From NCBI GenBank assembly GCA_965243615.1, contig CBDEVO010000003.1, positions 4,464,001 through 4,528,000 of the forward strand: 64,000 bases of DNA. The letters run 5' to 3'. Below are positions 18,293 through 28,500 of the stretch, in pieces (position 1 is the stretch's first letter; every line of letters starts with the position of its first letter). The position numbers and the translations under genes are program-made. Under the pieces are notes generated by a model that ran no database searches, was not told the origin of the DNA, and was given only the letters and a program-made list of their open reading frames with translations. This DNA comes from JAJEEA01 sp965243615 (GTDB taxonomy: Bacteria > Acidobacteriota > Vicinamibacteria > Vicinamibacterales > UBA8438).

Positions 18293-18538
18293 GAGGGTGA
18301 CCCGGGCGTAGCGGAAAGTCGGTGGCGACTCCATGCCCGACCGTGATATTGGTCGGGTGGTCAACAGAAAGGAGACGCCACCGTGAAGGAGTAGGGGAGC
18401 TGGCGGAGTGGCTGGCGAAGGACGGGCAGTTGCGGGTCCCGCTCGTCGAGTTGCTGGAGAAGGGTGAGCGCGCCATCGACGAGGTAATCGACGTGATGGG
18501 GCGGGCGACGGACGGTCGAGGCGGTTCTGCAGCGCAGC
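18293..18538 (+). mobile_element. IS256 5'-end remnant
   Basis: The sequence repeats the right-hand end of the IS256 element at 10579-12033, in the opposite orientation. It has the terminal GAGGGTGACCC, the GTCGGTGGCGAC stretch, the leader and the start GTGAAGGAG. It then has a deletion of about 45 bp relative to the intact copy and resumes at GAGCTGGCGGAGTGG, ending near CTGCAG at 18538. The reading frame is destroyed (TAG directly after the start). Confidence 0.85.
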
Positions 18539-18692
18539 TTCGTGAGCGCGTTCTGGCAGTCCCGACGGTATCGACGGGCGTCGGGGTCCACGTCACCCGG
18601 CCCCGGTGGGATCGCAGAAGGCGAATCGCGAAAATCTCAATAAGACACATACGACATCTCAATTGACACTCTCCCGGTTACCCTACACGCCG

Positions 18693-18945
18693 TGACCCAC
18701 GGGGTGCCAAACGCCTCGATGCTGACCCAGACCGTGATAACCATCCACTTGACCCAATTACCACGTGCAGTGTGACCTTGATTTCACGTCCCCTACGTCT
18801 CAAACTACTGACAAATAATCACTTAACCCAAGATGACCCACAGGTTTGGGTCACGACCCGTACGAAGGACCCACACCTGAGCGACCCCGCTACGTACTAC
18901 TTTTTCTGACCCAGAGCGTGAAACCAAGGTGTCACGTCTGGGTCA
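18693..18945. promoter_or_regulatory. Cluster of TGACCCA sites
   Basis: The heptamer TGACCCA or its complement occurs at 18693, 18723, 18750, 18834, 18847 (inverted), 18907 and 18939 (inverted), seven exact copies in about 250 bp. Chance would give far fewer than one. The 18834 and 18847 copies form a 7-bp-arm palindrome with a 6-bp centre. This looks like a set of protein-binding sites. The next gene (19098) encodes a small helix-turn-helix-like protein and is a candidate binder, which is inference. Confidence 0.6.
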
Positions 18946-18965
18946 GCACCGCGGGGTCGCTCAGG
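18876..18965. repeat. Nested long inverted repeat
   Basis: An outer perfect 15-bp inverted repeat (CCTGAGCGACCCCGC at 18876-18890 and its complement at 18951-18965) encloses an inner stem. CTGACCCAGA at 18906-18915 pairs with 18937-18946, extended inward by CGTGA/TCACG with one bulged base. Transcribed, this would fold into one long hairpin with an internal loop. It could be a structured leader of the downstream gene or the end of a decayed element. Confidence 0.75.
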
Positions 18966-19097
18966 CTGGACTTTTCCGCTCTGCGGAAGGGAGAACGCGG
19001 CAATGCCCCGACGACGGCCCCGGGCGCAGTCCCGCAGCGACCACCGGCACCCGCACCGCCTGGGCGGCGGACGACCGGCGCCAGGTCGAGGAAGCTC

Positions 19098-19463
19098 ATG
19101 GTGCACTGGCGCCACTACGTCCCCGGGCGCGAGTGGGAGCGTCTCGCGAGGCGCATGGGCCGGACGGCGGCCGCCCTGCGCGCCTGGGTCTGGCGCAACC
19201 GGGCGCCACGCTGGCGACGGCACTCGTGGACGGAATTGCAGCTGCGTCGGATCCGGGCGCAGTGGAACCTCGGCGTCGCGGCCGGCTGGAGCGACCGGAA
19301 GATCGCGAGAGCCGCCGCGCCCACGTTGGCGCCCCACTCGGTGGGCTCGGTCTACATGCAGGCGTACCGAATGGGCCTGCACGGTCAGCCGCAGCCCGAC
19401 GACCACGAGGAGAGTCCTTCGAGATCGGCCAAGGCCCCAGGCCCCACCAAGCCTTCCGCATGA
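19098..19463 (+). CDS. Small Myb/SANT-like DNA-binding protein
   Basis: This 121-residue basic protein starts at the ATG at 19098, preceded by GAGGAAG. It has two Trp-rich helical repeats that look like Myb/SANT or GcrA-type helix-turn-helix units. The first is EWERLARRMGRTAAALRAWV and the second runs from WTELQLRRIRAQW to DRKIARAAAPTLAPHSVGSV. No enzyme motif is present. It lies downstream of the TGACCCA cluster and the long hairpin, and just before an IS4 element. Autoregulation through those sites is plausible but unproven. Confidence 0.55.
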   Translation: MVHWRHYVPGREWERLARRMGRTAAALRAWVWRNRAPRWRRHSWTELQLRRIRAQWNLGVAAGWSDRKIARAAAPTLAPHSVGSVYMQAYRMGLHGQPQPDDHEESPSRSAKAPGPTKPSA

Positions 19464-19570
19464 AGCCATCGAAACGAGCGCTACGTTTACTTCAATTACA
19501 ACAGACATAGCACTCGCAACATTTGCTACTAGCACCACATCAGACACCTTCATCACGAACAGTCAGAACC

Positions 19571-22034
19571 CTAGCCCTACCCTTGCCCCGTAACTTTTCG
19601 CTGGACTTCATGAAGCCACCTCGCTACGGTGGCGGGCATGGAGATTCAGAGACAGGTTGGACGCAGCCTGCGGGGCGACCTCGCCCGGCTGCGCGAGGTG
19701 CTGGACGGGGCGGTAGCGCAGGGCGTTCAAGGGCTCGGGCAGGTCGCCGACCGCGTCTGTGAAGCGTTCGATTTCCGCGATGGACGCGGCCGGTGGCAGC
19801 GCGCGAGCTGCTCGGCGGCGTTGGCCGACCTCGAGGCGGCGGGCCACGTTTCTCTGCCTCGGGACCGGCCGTCCCGCGGCGGTGCGCGGGGGCCGCGTGT
19901 GTTTCCGCAGCCGGTGGCTCCTGCGGTTGACGTGCCGGCCACGGTCGGCGAGGTCCGGGACTTGGCGCTGGTGCGGGTGGAAACCGACGAGCAACGCCGA
20001 ATCTGGAACACGCTGATGGCGCATGAGCACCCGCGCGGCGCCGGACCGTTTGTCGGCCCTCAACTGCGCTATCTGGTAGGCTCGGCGCATGGTTGGCTGG
20101 GCGGGGTGGGATTCGCCGCGAGTGCGCGGCGCCTGCGAGACCGCGACGCCTGGATCGGCTGGGACGACACGCGCCGACGCGCCCACCTGCACCGGGTGCT
20201 GGGCCTGTGCCGGTTGCTGGTGCGCCCCGGCGTCGCGTGCCGCAATCTGGCCTCTCACGTGTTGGGCCGGGCCGCCCGGGCGGTCGGTGACGACTGCGAG
20301 CGCCTCTACGGCTATCGGCCCTGGCTGCTGGAGACGTTCGTCGACGAGACCGCACAGACGGGGGCGAGCCTTCGGGCGGCGAACTGGGTCCGCGTGGGTG
20401 CGACCTGCGGGCGCGGGCGCCAGGACCGGACGCACGCGGCATCGGAAACGCGCAAGGGCGTGTATCTGTATGTGTTGGAGCCGGCGTGGCGCGACACCCT
20501 CCAGGCGCCCGCGCCGGGCGTGGCGTCGCTCGAGGTCGGCGACGGGCTCGACGCGGCATCCTGGGCGGACCACGAGTTCGGCGGGGCGCGGCTGGGGGAC
20601 GCGCGGCTGAGCGCGCGCCTGGTGCTGAGCGCCCATCTGCTGGGCGAGTCCCCGCAGCGCGCCATGCCCGGGGCCGCGAACGGTACGAGAGCATCGGTGA
20701 AGGGACATTACCGGCTGATCGACCAGCCCGCCGAGAGCGCGGTGACGGTCGAGAACATTCTCGCCCCCCATCGCGAGCGCACGCTGCGGCGGATGCGGGC
20801 GCATGACACGGTGCTTTGCATCCAGGACGGCACCCGCCTGAACTTCACCCGGCGGAGCCGGACCGAGGGGCTGGGAGTCATCGGCTCGAATCAGACCGGC
20901 GCCGTGGCCCGCGGCCTGGATCTGCAGACGACCTTGGCGGTCAATACGGACGGCGTGGCGCTGGGCGTCCTGCGCGCCGCGTTCGACGCGCCCGAGCCCC
21001 CGGCTCCGGAGGAGAAAGGCCGGCCGAAGCCGCGCAAGGAGCGGAAGTCGTTCCGTTGGGTGGAGGGGCTGCGCGACTGCGCGGAGGCGGCCGGGCGGTT
21101 GGGTGAGGAGACCCGGGTCGTGTGCACGATGGACCGCGAGGCCGACTTCCTCGACCTGTTCGTCGAGCGCCGGGCGCACGCCCCGCAGGTCGACCTGCTG
21201 GTGCGGGCGAAGGTGGACCGCGTCCTCGGCCGGGAGAAGACGGCCGACGGGCACGTGGTCTCGCGCCGTCTGTTCGACGAGGTGCGCAACGCGCCGGCCC
21301 GCGGCGCCGCCACAGTCGAGGTGGGACGGCTGAGCGCGCGGGTGAAGGCCAGCAAACAGCCCGCCAAGGCCGGCCGGGCCAAGCGCGACGCCGAGTTGAC
21401 CCTGCGCTACCAGCCGGTGACGCTGCCGTGCCCCGGCGCCGAGCCGGTGGCGCTGTTCATCGTCCATGCGCGCGAGGAACACCCCCCGCCCGCGGTCAAG
21501 CCGCTGGAGTGGTTCCTGTTGACCACGCTGCGGGTGACCAGCGTCGATGACGCGATGCGTATTCTGAGCTGGTACGCCCTGCGCTGGCGCATCGAAGAGT
21601 ACTTCCGGGTCCTCAAGTCCGGCTGCAAGGTGGAGGAGTTGCAGCACCACACGGCGGAGCGTCTCGAGCGGGCCATCGCCATCAAGATGGTCGTGGGGTG
21701 GCGAATCCAGTTGATGGTCCAGCTCGGGCGCGAGACCCCCGACCTGCCGCCGGACTTGCTGTTTTCCGACAGCGAGTTGCGCGTGCTCGCGGTCTTCGCC
21801 CGCTCCCGCAACCTGCCGGCGCCGACGCCCCTTGGTGAAGCCGTCGGTCTGGTGGCCCGCCTCGGCGGCTGGCTCGGGCGCAAGCGCGACCCGCCCGGCG
21901 CGCAGCTCCTGTGGCATGGCTACACCCAGCTCGTCGCCATGACCTTCGCGTTCGAACTGCGGGACGAATTCGGATGACCTTGCACGCATTTACGAAGTCC
22001 AGCCGGCGAGATCCGGGGCAAGGGCAGCCCTAGC
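19571..22034 (+). mobile_element. DruA-domain IS4-type element, copy 1
   Basis: This is a 2464-bp element with one transposase gene. Its ends share an imperfect inverted repeat: the left end reads CTAGCCCTACCCTTGCCCC, and the inverted right end reads CTAGGGCTGCCCTTGCCCC and continues to GCTGGACTTC. Both ends carry CTAG, possibly a 4-bp target duplication. The right end truncates a ParB-like gene. Copy 2 at 53473-55935 has an apparently identical interior in the opposite orientation. Confidence 0.85.
19629..21977 (+). CDS. IS4-type transposase with N-terminal DUF4338/DruA domain
   Basis: This is a 782-residue fusion protein; translation may instead start at the ATG at 19638. Residues ~105-285 match DUF4338 (DruA), with LRYLVGSAHGWLGGVGFAA, RDAWIGWDD, LLETFVDETAQTG and AANWVRVGATCGRGRQD. 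From ~305 on it is a Tn5-like transposase: WADHEFGGARLGDARLSAR DNA-binding part, LCIQDGTRLNF and VCTMDREADFLDLF with the two Asp, and YALRWRIEEYFRVLK, an exact Y-x2-R-x3-E-x6-K signature with the catalytic Glu. DruA is otherwise known as a component of the Druantia anti-phage system. The frame is intact. Confidence 0.9.
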   Translation: MAGMEIQRQVGRSLRGDLARLREVLDGAVAQGVQGLGQVADRVCEAFDFRDGRGRWQRASCSAALADLEAAGHVSLPRDRPSRGGARGPRVFPQPVAPAVDVPATVGEVRDLALVRVETDEQRRIWNTLMAHEHPRGAGPFVGPQLRYLVGSAHGWLGGVGFAASARRLRDRDAWIGWDDTRRRAHLHRVLGLCRLLVRPGVACRNLASHVLGRAARAVGDDCERLYGYRPWLLETFVDETAQTGASLRAANWVRVGATCGRGRQDRTHAASETRKGVYLYVLEPAWRDTLQAPAPGVASLEVGDGLDAASWADHEFGGARLGDARLSARLVLSAHLLGESPQRAMPGAANGTRASVKGHYRLIDQPAESAVTVENILAPHRERTLRRMRAHDTVLCIQDGTRLNFTRRSRTEGLGVIGSNQTGAVARGLDLQTTLAVNTDGVALGVLRAAFDAPEPPAPEEKGRPKPRKERKSFRWVEGLRDCAEAAGRLGEETRVVCTMDREADFLDLFVERRAHAPQVDLLVRAKVDRVLGREKTADGHVVSRRLFDEVRNAPARGAATVEVGRLSARVKASKQPAKAGRAKRDAELTLRYQPVTLPCPGAEPVALFIVHAREEHPPPAVKPLEWFLLTTLRVTSVDDAMRILSWYALRWRIEEYFRVLKSGCKVEELQHHTAERLERAIAIKMVVGWRIQLMVQLGRETPDLPPDLLFSDSELRVLAVFARSRNLPAPTPLGEAVGLVARLGGWLGRKRDPPGAQLLWHGYTQLVAMTFAFELRDEFG

Positions 22035-22035
22035 C

Positions 22036-22560
22036 GCTGGCGCATCGCGGCCCTCAGGTTGGGCGTCGCGCCGGAGCGGACGTCCTCGACGAGCTGCTCG
22101 ATGGTCTCGGGCTCCTCCCCGCGCAACTCGTACGCGTCGCCCACCGACACGACGCCCTCGCGGGTAGCGGCCCTCCACGGCTCGGGACCCTTCTCGACTG
22201 CGGCCGCCCGGGCCACCGAGGCCCGCGACACACCCATCATCTCGCCGGCCTGACTCAACGTCACCTCGTCGCTCAGGGCGGACAGCCGGCTCGCCAGCAA
22301 GGCCCCGTTGCGACGTGTCCAGATGACGCCGGTGCACGTTCACCGACATCACCCACGACGCCACGTCGGTCCCGCGCTCCAGCTCCCGGACCTCCGGGAC
22401 GACACCGGCGGCCGCACACGCCCGGACCCGGTTCCGCCCGTCGATCAGCTCGCCGCCCCGTACCACGACCGACTCGTGCCGGCCGTTGACGCGCACGTCC
22501 TCTACCAGCTCGTCGAACTCGTGGCCGGACATGACCGGGAACACGGCCCCGGCCGGTCTG
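22036..22560 (-). pseudogene. ParB-like nuclease-domain protein, frameshifted and truncated by IS
   Basis: One frame (from about 22532) reads FPVMSGHEFDELVEDVRVNG, then ELIDGRNRVRACAAAGV and NVHRRHLDTSQRG, the ParB/Srx fold typical of mobile-element ParB-like proteins. Near 22300 the frame shifts. The continuation LLASRLSALSDEVTLSQAGE and MGVSRASVARA is the expected HTH segment, which then runs into the right end of the IS4 element at 22034. The gene is therefore both frameshifted and 3'-truncated. The true N-terminal start is unclear. Confidence 0.72.
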
Positions 22561-22655
22561 GACCCGGTACTGGCTGCCGCCGATCTCGACCAGCTCGTAC
22601 TGCGCCCCAACGTGGAACGGCCCGAGGGCCGAACGTTACCACACGCGCTCGTCGG

Positions 22656-23024
22656 GACCAACAGGTTCCGCAACGACCCGGATCGGGGCGTCTTGGCGAC
22701 CCGGCCGTGGCGGGTCGGCTCTGCCACCCGGGTCGGGAGACTGAACATCACCGACGACCCGGCCAGGGTCGAAGCTCTGGCCTGACGACCCGGTCCGCCG
22801 GGTCGCGACGACGACCGGAGGGCTGTCTCTCGCGCGGTCTTCGACGACCCCGCGAGCTTCGTCGGACGACCCGGCTCGCTGGGTCGGGACCACGACCAGA
22901 GGCTGTTTCTGGCGCGCACCTTGGACGACCCGCGATGTCCTGCGGGGTCGTAGCGACCACCCGGCACCGGCGTCCGACTACGTTCAGGGTCGAGCTACGC
23001 CGGACGAACCGGCTTGCCGGGTCG
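22656..23024. repeat. Array of GC-rich palindromes with CGACCC arms
   Basis: At least six hairpin-forming units share arms of the form CGACCC(GG) and its complement around 4-8 bp centres. They are at 22697-22717, 22755-22771, 22786-22805 (8-bp perfect arms), 22867-22886, 22926-22950 and 23005-23024, with looser copies near 22656 and 22726. Spacing is 30-80 bp. The loops differ, which separates them from a simple tandem duplication. They resemble REP-type intergenic palindromes or a set of operators. No convincing gene covers them. Confidence 0.6.
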
Positions 23025-23957
23025 CGATCGCACCTCAAGCTGCGGCCTTCTGGCACAGGGGGGCGCGGACGACGTCGAAGCAGGCGAGCTGCGCGAGTTT
23101 GCGGATGGAAGACGACCCGCTGCCGCACCTCGACGAGCATGGTGACCAGCTCAGTCGCGGAAGCGGCAGTCGACGGCCCTGCGCAGGGCGGCTTCGGGTC
23201 GAGGTCCGGCTGCGCCTCGACACCGAACGCGAGGTCGTGCTGACGTTGACCGCATCGACGCCGGCCATCTCCAGGATGCCGCGCTACAGGTCCAGCGACT
23301 GCGGGCCGTCGGTCTTCGAGACGCGGGCGCCCCAGTTCCACGGGGAGGGCGGCCCTCCCCGAGCCCCACCCGCTGGATGCTGACCAGGGCGGGCCGGACA
23401 GGGCCCGCGAGCGACGCGGGCCGCACTGTATCCGATCCGTCCGCCGCGGCCCGCGTGCGGGTCTGCCGGCCCGCCGCTTCGGGGCGTGCCGCCCCGTCCG
23501 CCCCTGCTTTGGCGCCGTGCCAGGTCGGGAGGTTGGCTTGCACGCACAGTCCTCCCATCCGCCCCCGGAGCGGGCGAAGACCAACCCGCTCCGAACGCCG
23601 GCAGCCGCCGGCGGGGCGGACGCCGCCCACGGCCGGACCTGGAACCCCGGTCCGGCCTCCATCCCGGGGCCGTGAAGGGCGACGGCCCCGGAATGGGCGG
23701 CGAACCCCTGCCCTTGCGACGGCGCACCCGGCCGGCCTGAAAAGCGGGCCGGCCAAGCGGGTGCGCCTCTCGCAGATTCCGGCGTCAAGGACGGGGCGAG
23801 AGCGAAGAGCGGCTGGTCGATTAGCCGCCCCGGGCAGCGGTCCCCTGCGGGGCTCCCTGACTCCGGAATCGCGGGCAGGGGTCCTCCGGCGCGACGTTTG
23901 CGCCCGAGCGCGGGTCGGCATGAGGCCGGACGCGACTCGCCGCAGGAGGAGTGAACC
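23025..23957. other. No clear gene; possible decayed coding sequence
   Basis: Long open frames exist on both strands, but their translations are rich in Arg, Pro, Gly and Ser with no motif, as expected for shadows in GC-rich DNA. On the minus strand between about 23050 and 23340 there are fragments that look coding in alternating frames (ILEMAGVDAVNVS and FGVEAQPDLDP), which may be a dead gene. I assign nothing. Confidence 0.4.
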
Positions 23958-24689
23958 ATGGCCAGCACCCGCGTCCGCAGCTCGAGGAGGGACCGGTTCC
24001 GCGACGACGGCGACGTGTCCGTCGGACGGCCGAGCCGAGGGGCGAATCCGCTCCCGGATGAACGGCCGCTCCGAGTCGGCTCCGAGATCGTCGTCCGCTC
24101 GATCGACAGCGGCGGCTCGACCATCCGCGCCCTACGTGTGACCGCGCAGCTGCGCCTGCAGGGCTCGGCGCTGGCCGCGGCGCTCGCGAGCCCGGCCGTG
24201 AGCTCGGCCCTCGCCGACGTGTCGTATCGCACCGGCGCCGGCCACACGACGGGGGTGTCCGTCGTCTACCAGGAGGTCGAGCCGCTGACGACGGTCGTCC
24301 GCGAGTCGGCCGCGAGCGCCGGGCAGGAGTTCGAGGTCGCGTGGCGAGGCGCCGACGGCCTCCTCGACCAGATGCCGGACCCCGATCCCATCGACGGCAG
24401 TCCGACGCGCGCGGCCGTCGACTGGCACGAGCTGGCAAAGCACGCGTCCGACTTCTACGACGACGAGCGCTCGATGCCGGCCCTCGCCGACCGGAAGGTG
24501 CTGCGCCGGCGCGGCCGCGTGACGGTCAGGCGCGGGTTCCTGCGCCCGCCGATGTCGGCCGAGCCCGTCGCCCGCATGGTCGAGCTTCGCGCCCAGGGCC
24601 TCGGCTTCAAGCGTATCGCGCGGGCGGTCGGCTGCGCGCCCATCACCGTGTCGCGTTATCTGCGCAGCTTCCAGGAGGAGGACCGTTGA
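23958..24689 (+). CDS. Protein of unknown function with C-terminal recombinase-type HTH
   Basis: This 243-residue protein starts at the ATG at 23958, preceded by AGGAGG-like sequence. The first ~190 residues are not recognised. Residues ~195-238 (PVARMVELRAQGLGFKRIAR then VGCAPITVSRYLR) form a helix-turn-helix like the C-terminal domain of serine recombinases or Hin. It has no recombinase catalytic domain of its own. It is followed by a strong terminator and converges on a decayed serine recombinase gene, so a regulatory role in the mobile region is plausible. Confidence 0.65.
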   Translation: MASTRVRSSRRDRFRDDGDVSVGRPSRGANPLPDERPLRVGSEIVVRSIDSGGSTIRALRVTAQLRLQGSALAAALASPAVSSALADVSYRTGAGHTTGVSVVYQEVEPLTTVVRESAASAGQEFEVAWRGADGLLDQMPDPDPIDGSPTRAAVDWHELAKHASDFYDDERSMPALADRKVLRRRGRVTVRRGFLRPPMSAEPVARMVELRAQGLGFKRIARAVGCAPITVSRYLRSFQEEDR

Positions 24690-24712
24690 CCGGGTAGAAT
24701 CCCGACCAGTGA

Positions 24713-24744
24713 CACGCCCCGGCATTGGTGCCGGGGCGTGTTTT
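24713..24744 (+). terminator. Rho-independent terminator
   Basis: A perfect 12-bp stem (CACGCCCCGGCA and its complement) with a TTGG loop is followed by TTTT. It sits 24 bp after the stop of the 23958 gene and could serve both converging genes. Confidence 0.85.
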
Positions 24745-24766
24745 CCCCAGGTCGCCCCGTCCAGAG

Positions 24767-25430
24767 TCATCTCTGCGCCTCGAGGTCACGCGCGTTCATG
24801 ACGCTTGTACAGGGCGTGCGCGACACGCCCGTGAGCTTCGCGATGGCGGTCTTGGAGACGCCCAGCTCGAGGAAGCGCCGGATGTCGGCCTCGCGGCCAT
24901 CGAGGCGCGAGACGCCCAGCGACCCTTCGGGCGGTCGAGCTTCCGGCCCGCGGACTTGGCCCGGGCGAGGCCCTCGCCGGTGCGTTCGGAGATCAGATCG
25001 CGCTCGACCTCGGCGAACAGCGCGAAGAGCGTGGTCCTGACCTTCGTCTGGATGTCCTGCTTGCCCTCGACCCGCTTGCCCTCGACCCGGATGTTCTCCT
25101 TGAGGGCCACGAGGGCGACGCCGCCCTTGGCCACGGCGTCGAGGATCGTCACGACCTGTCCGGGGGATCGGCCGAGCCGTGAGAGCTCGCTGACGACGAG
25201 GCGGTCGCCGGGCTTGAGGATGTTCGTCAGCTCGTGGAGCCGCCGGTGCTTCTCCGAGGCCTGTGCCGGGGGCGGTCGCCTCAATGAAGTCGTCGACGCG
25301 GAAGTCGCGCGCACGCACGTACTCGAGTGATGGCCAGTCGCTGGCTGCGCAGGTCCTGCTGCGGCGTCGAAACCCTCAGGGCCGCGACGGTCTTCACGGC
25401 CCCTTGCTCATGAAATGCGGTTTCCGGCAT
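24767..25430 (-). pseudogene. Serine recombinase (resolvase/invertase) with several frameshifts
   Basis: Pieces of one resolvase are spread over three frames. VAALRVSTPQQDLRSQRLAI, with the catalytic Ser, lies near 25340-25390. RDFRVDDFIEAT follows in a second frame near 25290. In a third frame are LKPGDRLVVSELSRLGRSPG and FALFAEVERDLISERT. The C-terminal HTH (FLELGVSKTAIAKLTGVSRT) returns to the second frame. A 15-bp tandem duplication at 25060-25089 adds VEGKR in the E-helix region. At least three frameshifts make it inactive unless they are sequence errors. Confidence 0.8.
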
Positions 25431-25592
25431 TGTATCTGACGGATGCCGCACACGGAACCCGTCACGTTCCGCGGTGCTGAACTGCGCGGCTGAAACGAGC
25501 GTTTGTTGCTGGCGAGCCCGATTGGCGGCCCGCAGATGCCGAACTGCGGCTCGGCATCGGCCGGGACACGCTCCGAGCGACCGCAAACGTTG

Positions 25593-28500
25593 TCAAAGTT
25601 GAGCGGCGAGCGTGTGAAGCCTCGTGTACCGTGTGTCCCCGACCAGAGCGGGTTCGGCCTCTACAAGCCGTCCAAGCACATCCGCCAGCCCGTACGGTAC
25701 ATCCCGCGAACCCGATGGCGCGACACGATCCAGCAGGTCGAGTGTCTCGCGCGGAAACTTGGTCGTCAGCGTCTCCTTCGGTCCGGCTTCGTGCTGGAAC
25801 GCGTACAGCACCAGCCGCCCCGAGTTGACGGGACGGAGGTGGTCTCGGACGGCGGCGAGCACCTTCGGGAACGAGTCCTCGGTGTTCTCGAGCAGAGACA
25901 GCCACGTCTCCGTCGTCTCGCGCGTCTGGTACTCTTGCTCGTTCGGCCACGCTTTTCGGATGAACGGCACGACCAGTTCCTGCCACCCGTCATTCTTGCC
26001 CGCGCCCACCTCAGCCAGGAACCCGATCACGTGCTGACGGCCCTCCGCATTGACCCGACGCAAACACTCCCGTGCCTCCTTGAACGAGAGTCTCGCAACC
26101 TCGTCACCCGCAAGCAACGATGCCGCAACGATCCAGCAACAGTACTGTTTCGTCTCCTCCCTCGAAGCCCACGTGTACATCTCCGGCGGCAGGACAAGAA
26201 AGCTGGTCTTGAGTGCACCGAAAACGGGCTGGATACATAGCCACCGATTCCACAGAATCCCGCTCCAGGCAGGCTTGCGTCGGTGGTGACCCAGCCGAAA
26301 CCACGGGATCATGTTCGCAGCTACCCACGCAGAATCGAGGTGATGCAACCAGGCGATCCACCGGCTCAGGACGCAGACGGCATGACCTGAGCCCTCACCA
26401 GGGGTTCTCAGAAGCCGGTCCAGGCGAGCTTCGAGATTCGCCGGAAACGCCGAACCTTGAACTGGATTCCTGTTACCCAACTCCTTCAGCAGCCCTTCGA
26501 CCGCCTTTCCAATCGGCCCATTGATCGCCCGATCAAAAGTCTGCCGCGACCGCTGAATCGGCTCTCCGTCAATCGTCTGTTCGCCAATCGCGCTCTCCGT
26601 GGCCGTCGCCCCCGCAGCCAGAAGACACCCTACAAAATGATCGAACACGTCGAACGCAAGCGCCTTGTCGTCGCCAGCGGCGTTGGGAAACCCGTCTCGC
26701 AGCCAATCCCCGACTGCCCCCCGCAACCCGTCGATTGTCGCGCACGGAAGCCGCCTCAGCCGACCATGCAACAACCTGGTCGCGCGACGCGGTGCGTGGT
26801 CGGGCCAGTCACGTATCGCCGATTGCCAGAGCATATCGGGGAACTCTCCGCGCCGAGCAGCGGTCCCCAGCGCGGCGATCGCCCGCTGCGGATTGTTCTT
26901 CACGAGTCCGGTGAACGGCCGGTTCTCAAGCAACGGATTCCCAAACCGACGGGAGTGCTCCTGTGCTGCGCGGACAATCCTCCCGATAGGCAACCCGTCC
27001 AAGGCCGACGCATCCTCGTTTGTCCCAACCCAACCTGAACGGACCTCGCTCGTCGCCATCGCACCATCGACCCAACTGTCTTGCCATTTTGGGAGACCAT
27101 TCTTCAGAGCCGTCCACTTCGCCCGCAGACTCGCCGAAAGCTGGCAACGCGCCTTCAGGAGCCACCCGAATCGCGCCGCTGCGGTCATCGCACTGTGAAC
27201 CGCGTGCTCTGCTTCATCTTCATTGTCGAGTCTAGGCGGGCCATCCAGGATTCGGCCACCGATGAGGTCCCGACGGTCGGCGGAGAAATCCGTCCACCGA
27301 CCACGCAACAGGAACATCAACTCTCTCCGATGCTCTGGTCGCCAGAACTGATCATCTGAGAGCGCGAGTACATCCCCCGCCGCCTCGTCGCCGGAGAACA
27401 GCTCCGGCTTGTTCCACACATAAAGCCGCAGCTTATCGAAGACGTGTCGCTCGGGATCGGGCCACAGAGCGATGTGCTTCCTGAGCCTGCCTGGCGTCGA
27501 CTTCGAGAGGCGGCTCAGAAAATCCCGGAACCGCTTGAGGTAGGCATCCGGTCCGTCGTACGCCTGCTGCGCGCCACTCCCGCCCTCGGCGTGGAACGTG
27601 GACAGACAGAACCACGTCCACTCCAACTCGCAAATGCGCTCCGAAGCTCGCATCAGGTTCCGTTCGAGCGCCGCGTAGACCGATGGTAGGGCCGCATCGG
27701 GAGGACTTGGCACGTCCCGCATGTGCGCCGGAAAGTGAATACCAAGGCTTGCCACATCCTTCCACCTGACCGTCGACCAGTCTCCTGACGGGGGCCGCAC
27801 ATCCTGATGGCGGTATGCCCCCGTGGTCGTGAACATCGGTTCCGTTGCCGCCTCGAACGCCCTAATCGCAGTGGATGTCCACCCGCGCGTCTCGATACTC
27901 TTGCGAACGCCGATGCACTTCATGTCGATCGCGCGGTCTGGTCCAGTCTCGAGAGCCTCGAAGAGAATCATCCACCCGCGTCGTGCGTGGTCGTGGAGCT
28001 CCGTGGAATCCTCCACAGCCGACTTGAGCATCCTGTGAAGCTCTGGATGAAGCGCAGGTTGCCTGGCGGCCCACCACGCCACGCAGGGATCGTCAATGCG
28101 CGACTGCAACCAACGCGCAAGGTGAAACAGCCGCGACGGCATTGGTTCGCTCCGCGGCCATGCAATGCCAGTCAAGCGTCGCCAGTGGTCAAGGCTCGCG
28201 TCTCCCGGGCGCCAGCGGATGAGGTCGTCACCCGGCCAACCGTGTTCCTGTTCGTCCTGCGCGGAACGCGAGGGATCGTCATCGAGACCGTACGTATCCA
28301 GGGGATCGAAGGCCGTCGCATCATCGCCGACGCCGCGTGATGATCTCCCATATCGGCAGGACACGTCGAATACACACAGCCACTCCGCAGATGGCGCCGG
28401 TTTTCTCTCAGCGAAGTGGTTGGCGCCGACCGAGGTCTTGACGAGATGCGCCACCATCCCACGTTCGTGCGGCGCCAACTCGCGTGGTCCCGTGCCGCTC

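Noticed and set aside
18876..18965. Integron attC site
   Set aside because: No RYYYAAC/GTTRRRY core sites and no integron integrase nearby; the stem is too perfect.
22656..23024. Possible CRISPR array in the regularly spaced palindromes
   Set aside because: Repeat units are only ~20 bp, spacing varies from 30 to 80 bp, the arms vary, and no cas gene is present.
22748..24247. A 499-residue minus-strand open frame across the palindrome array
   Set aside because: Biased Arg/Pro/Ser composition, no domain, and it overlaps the better-supported plus-strand gene at 23958.
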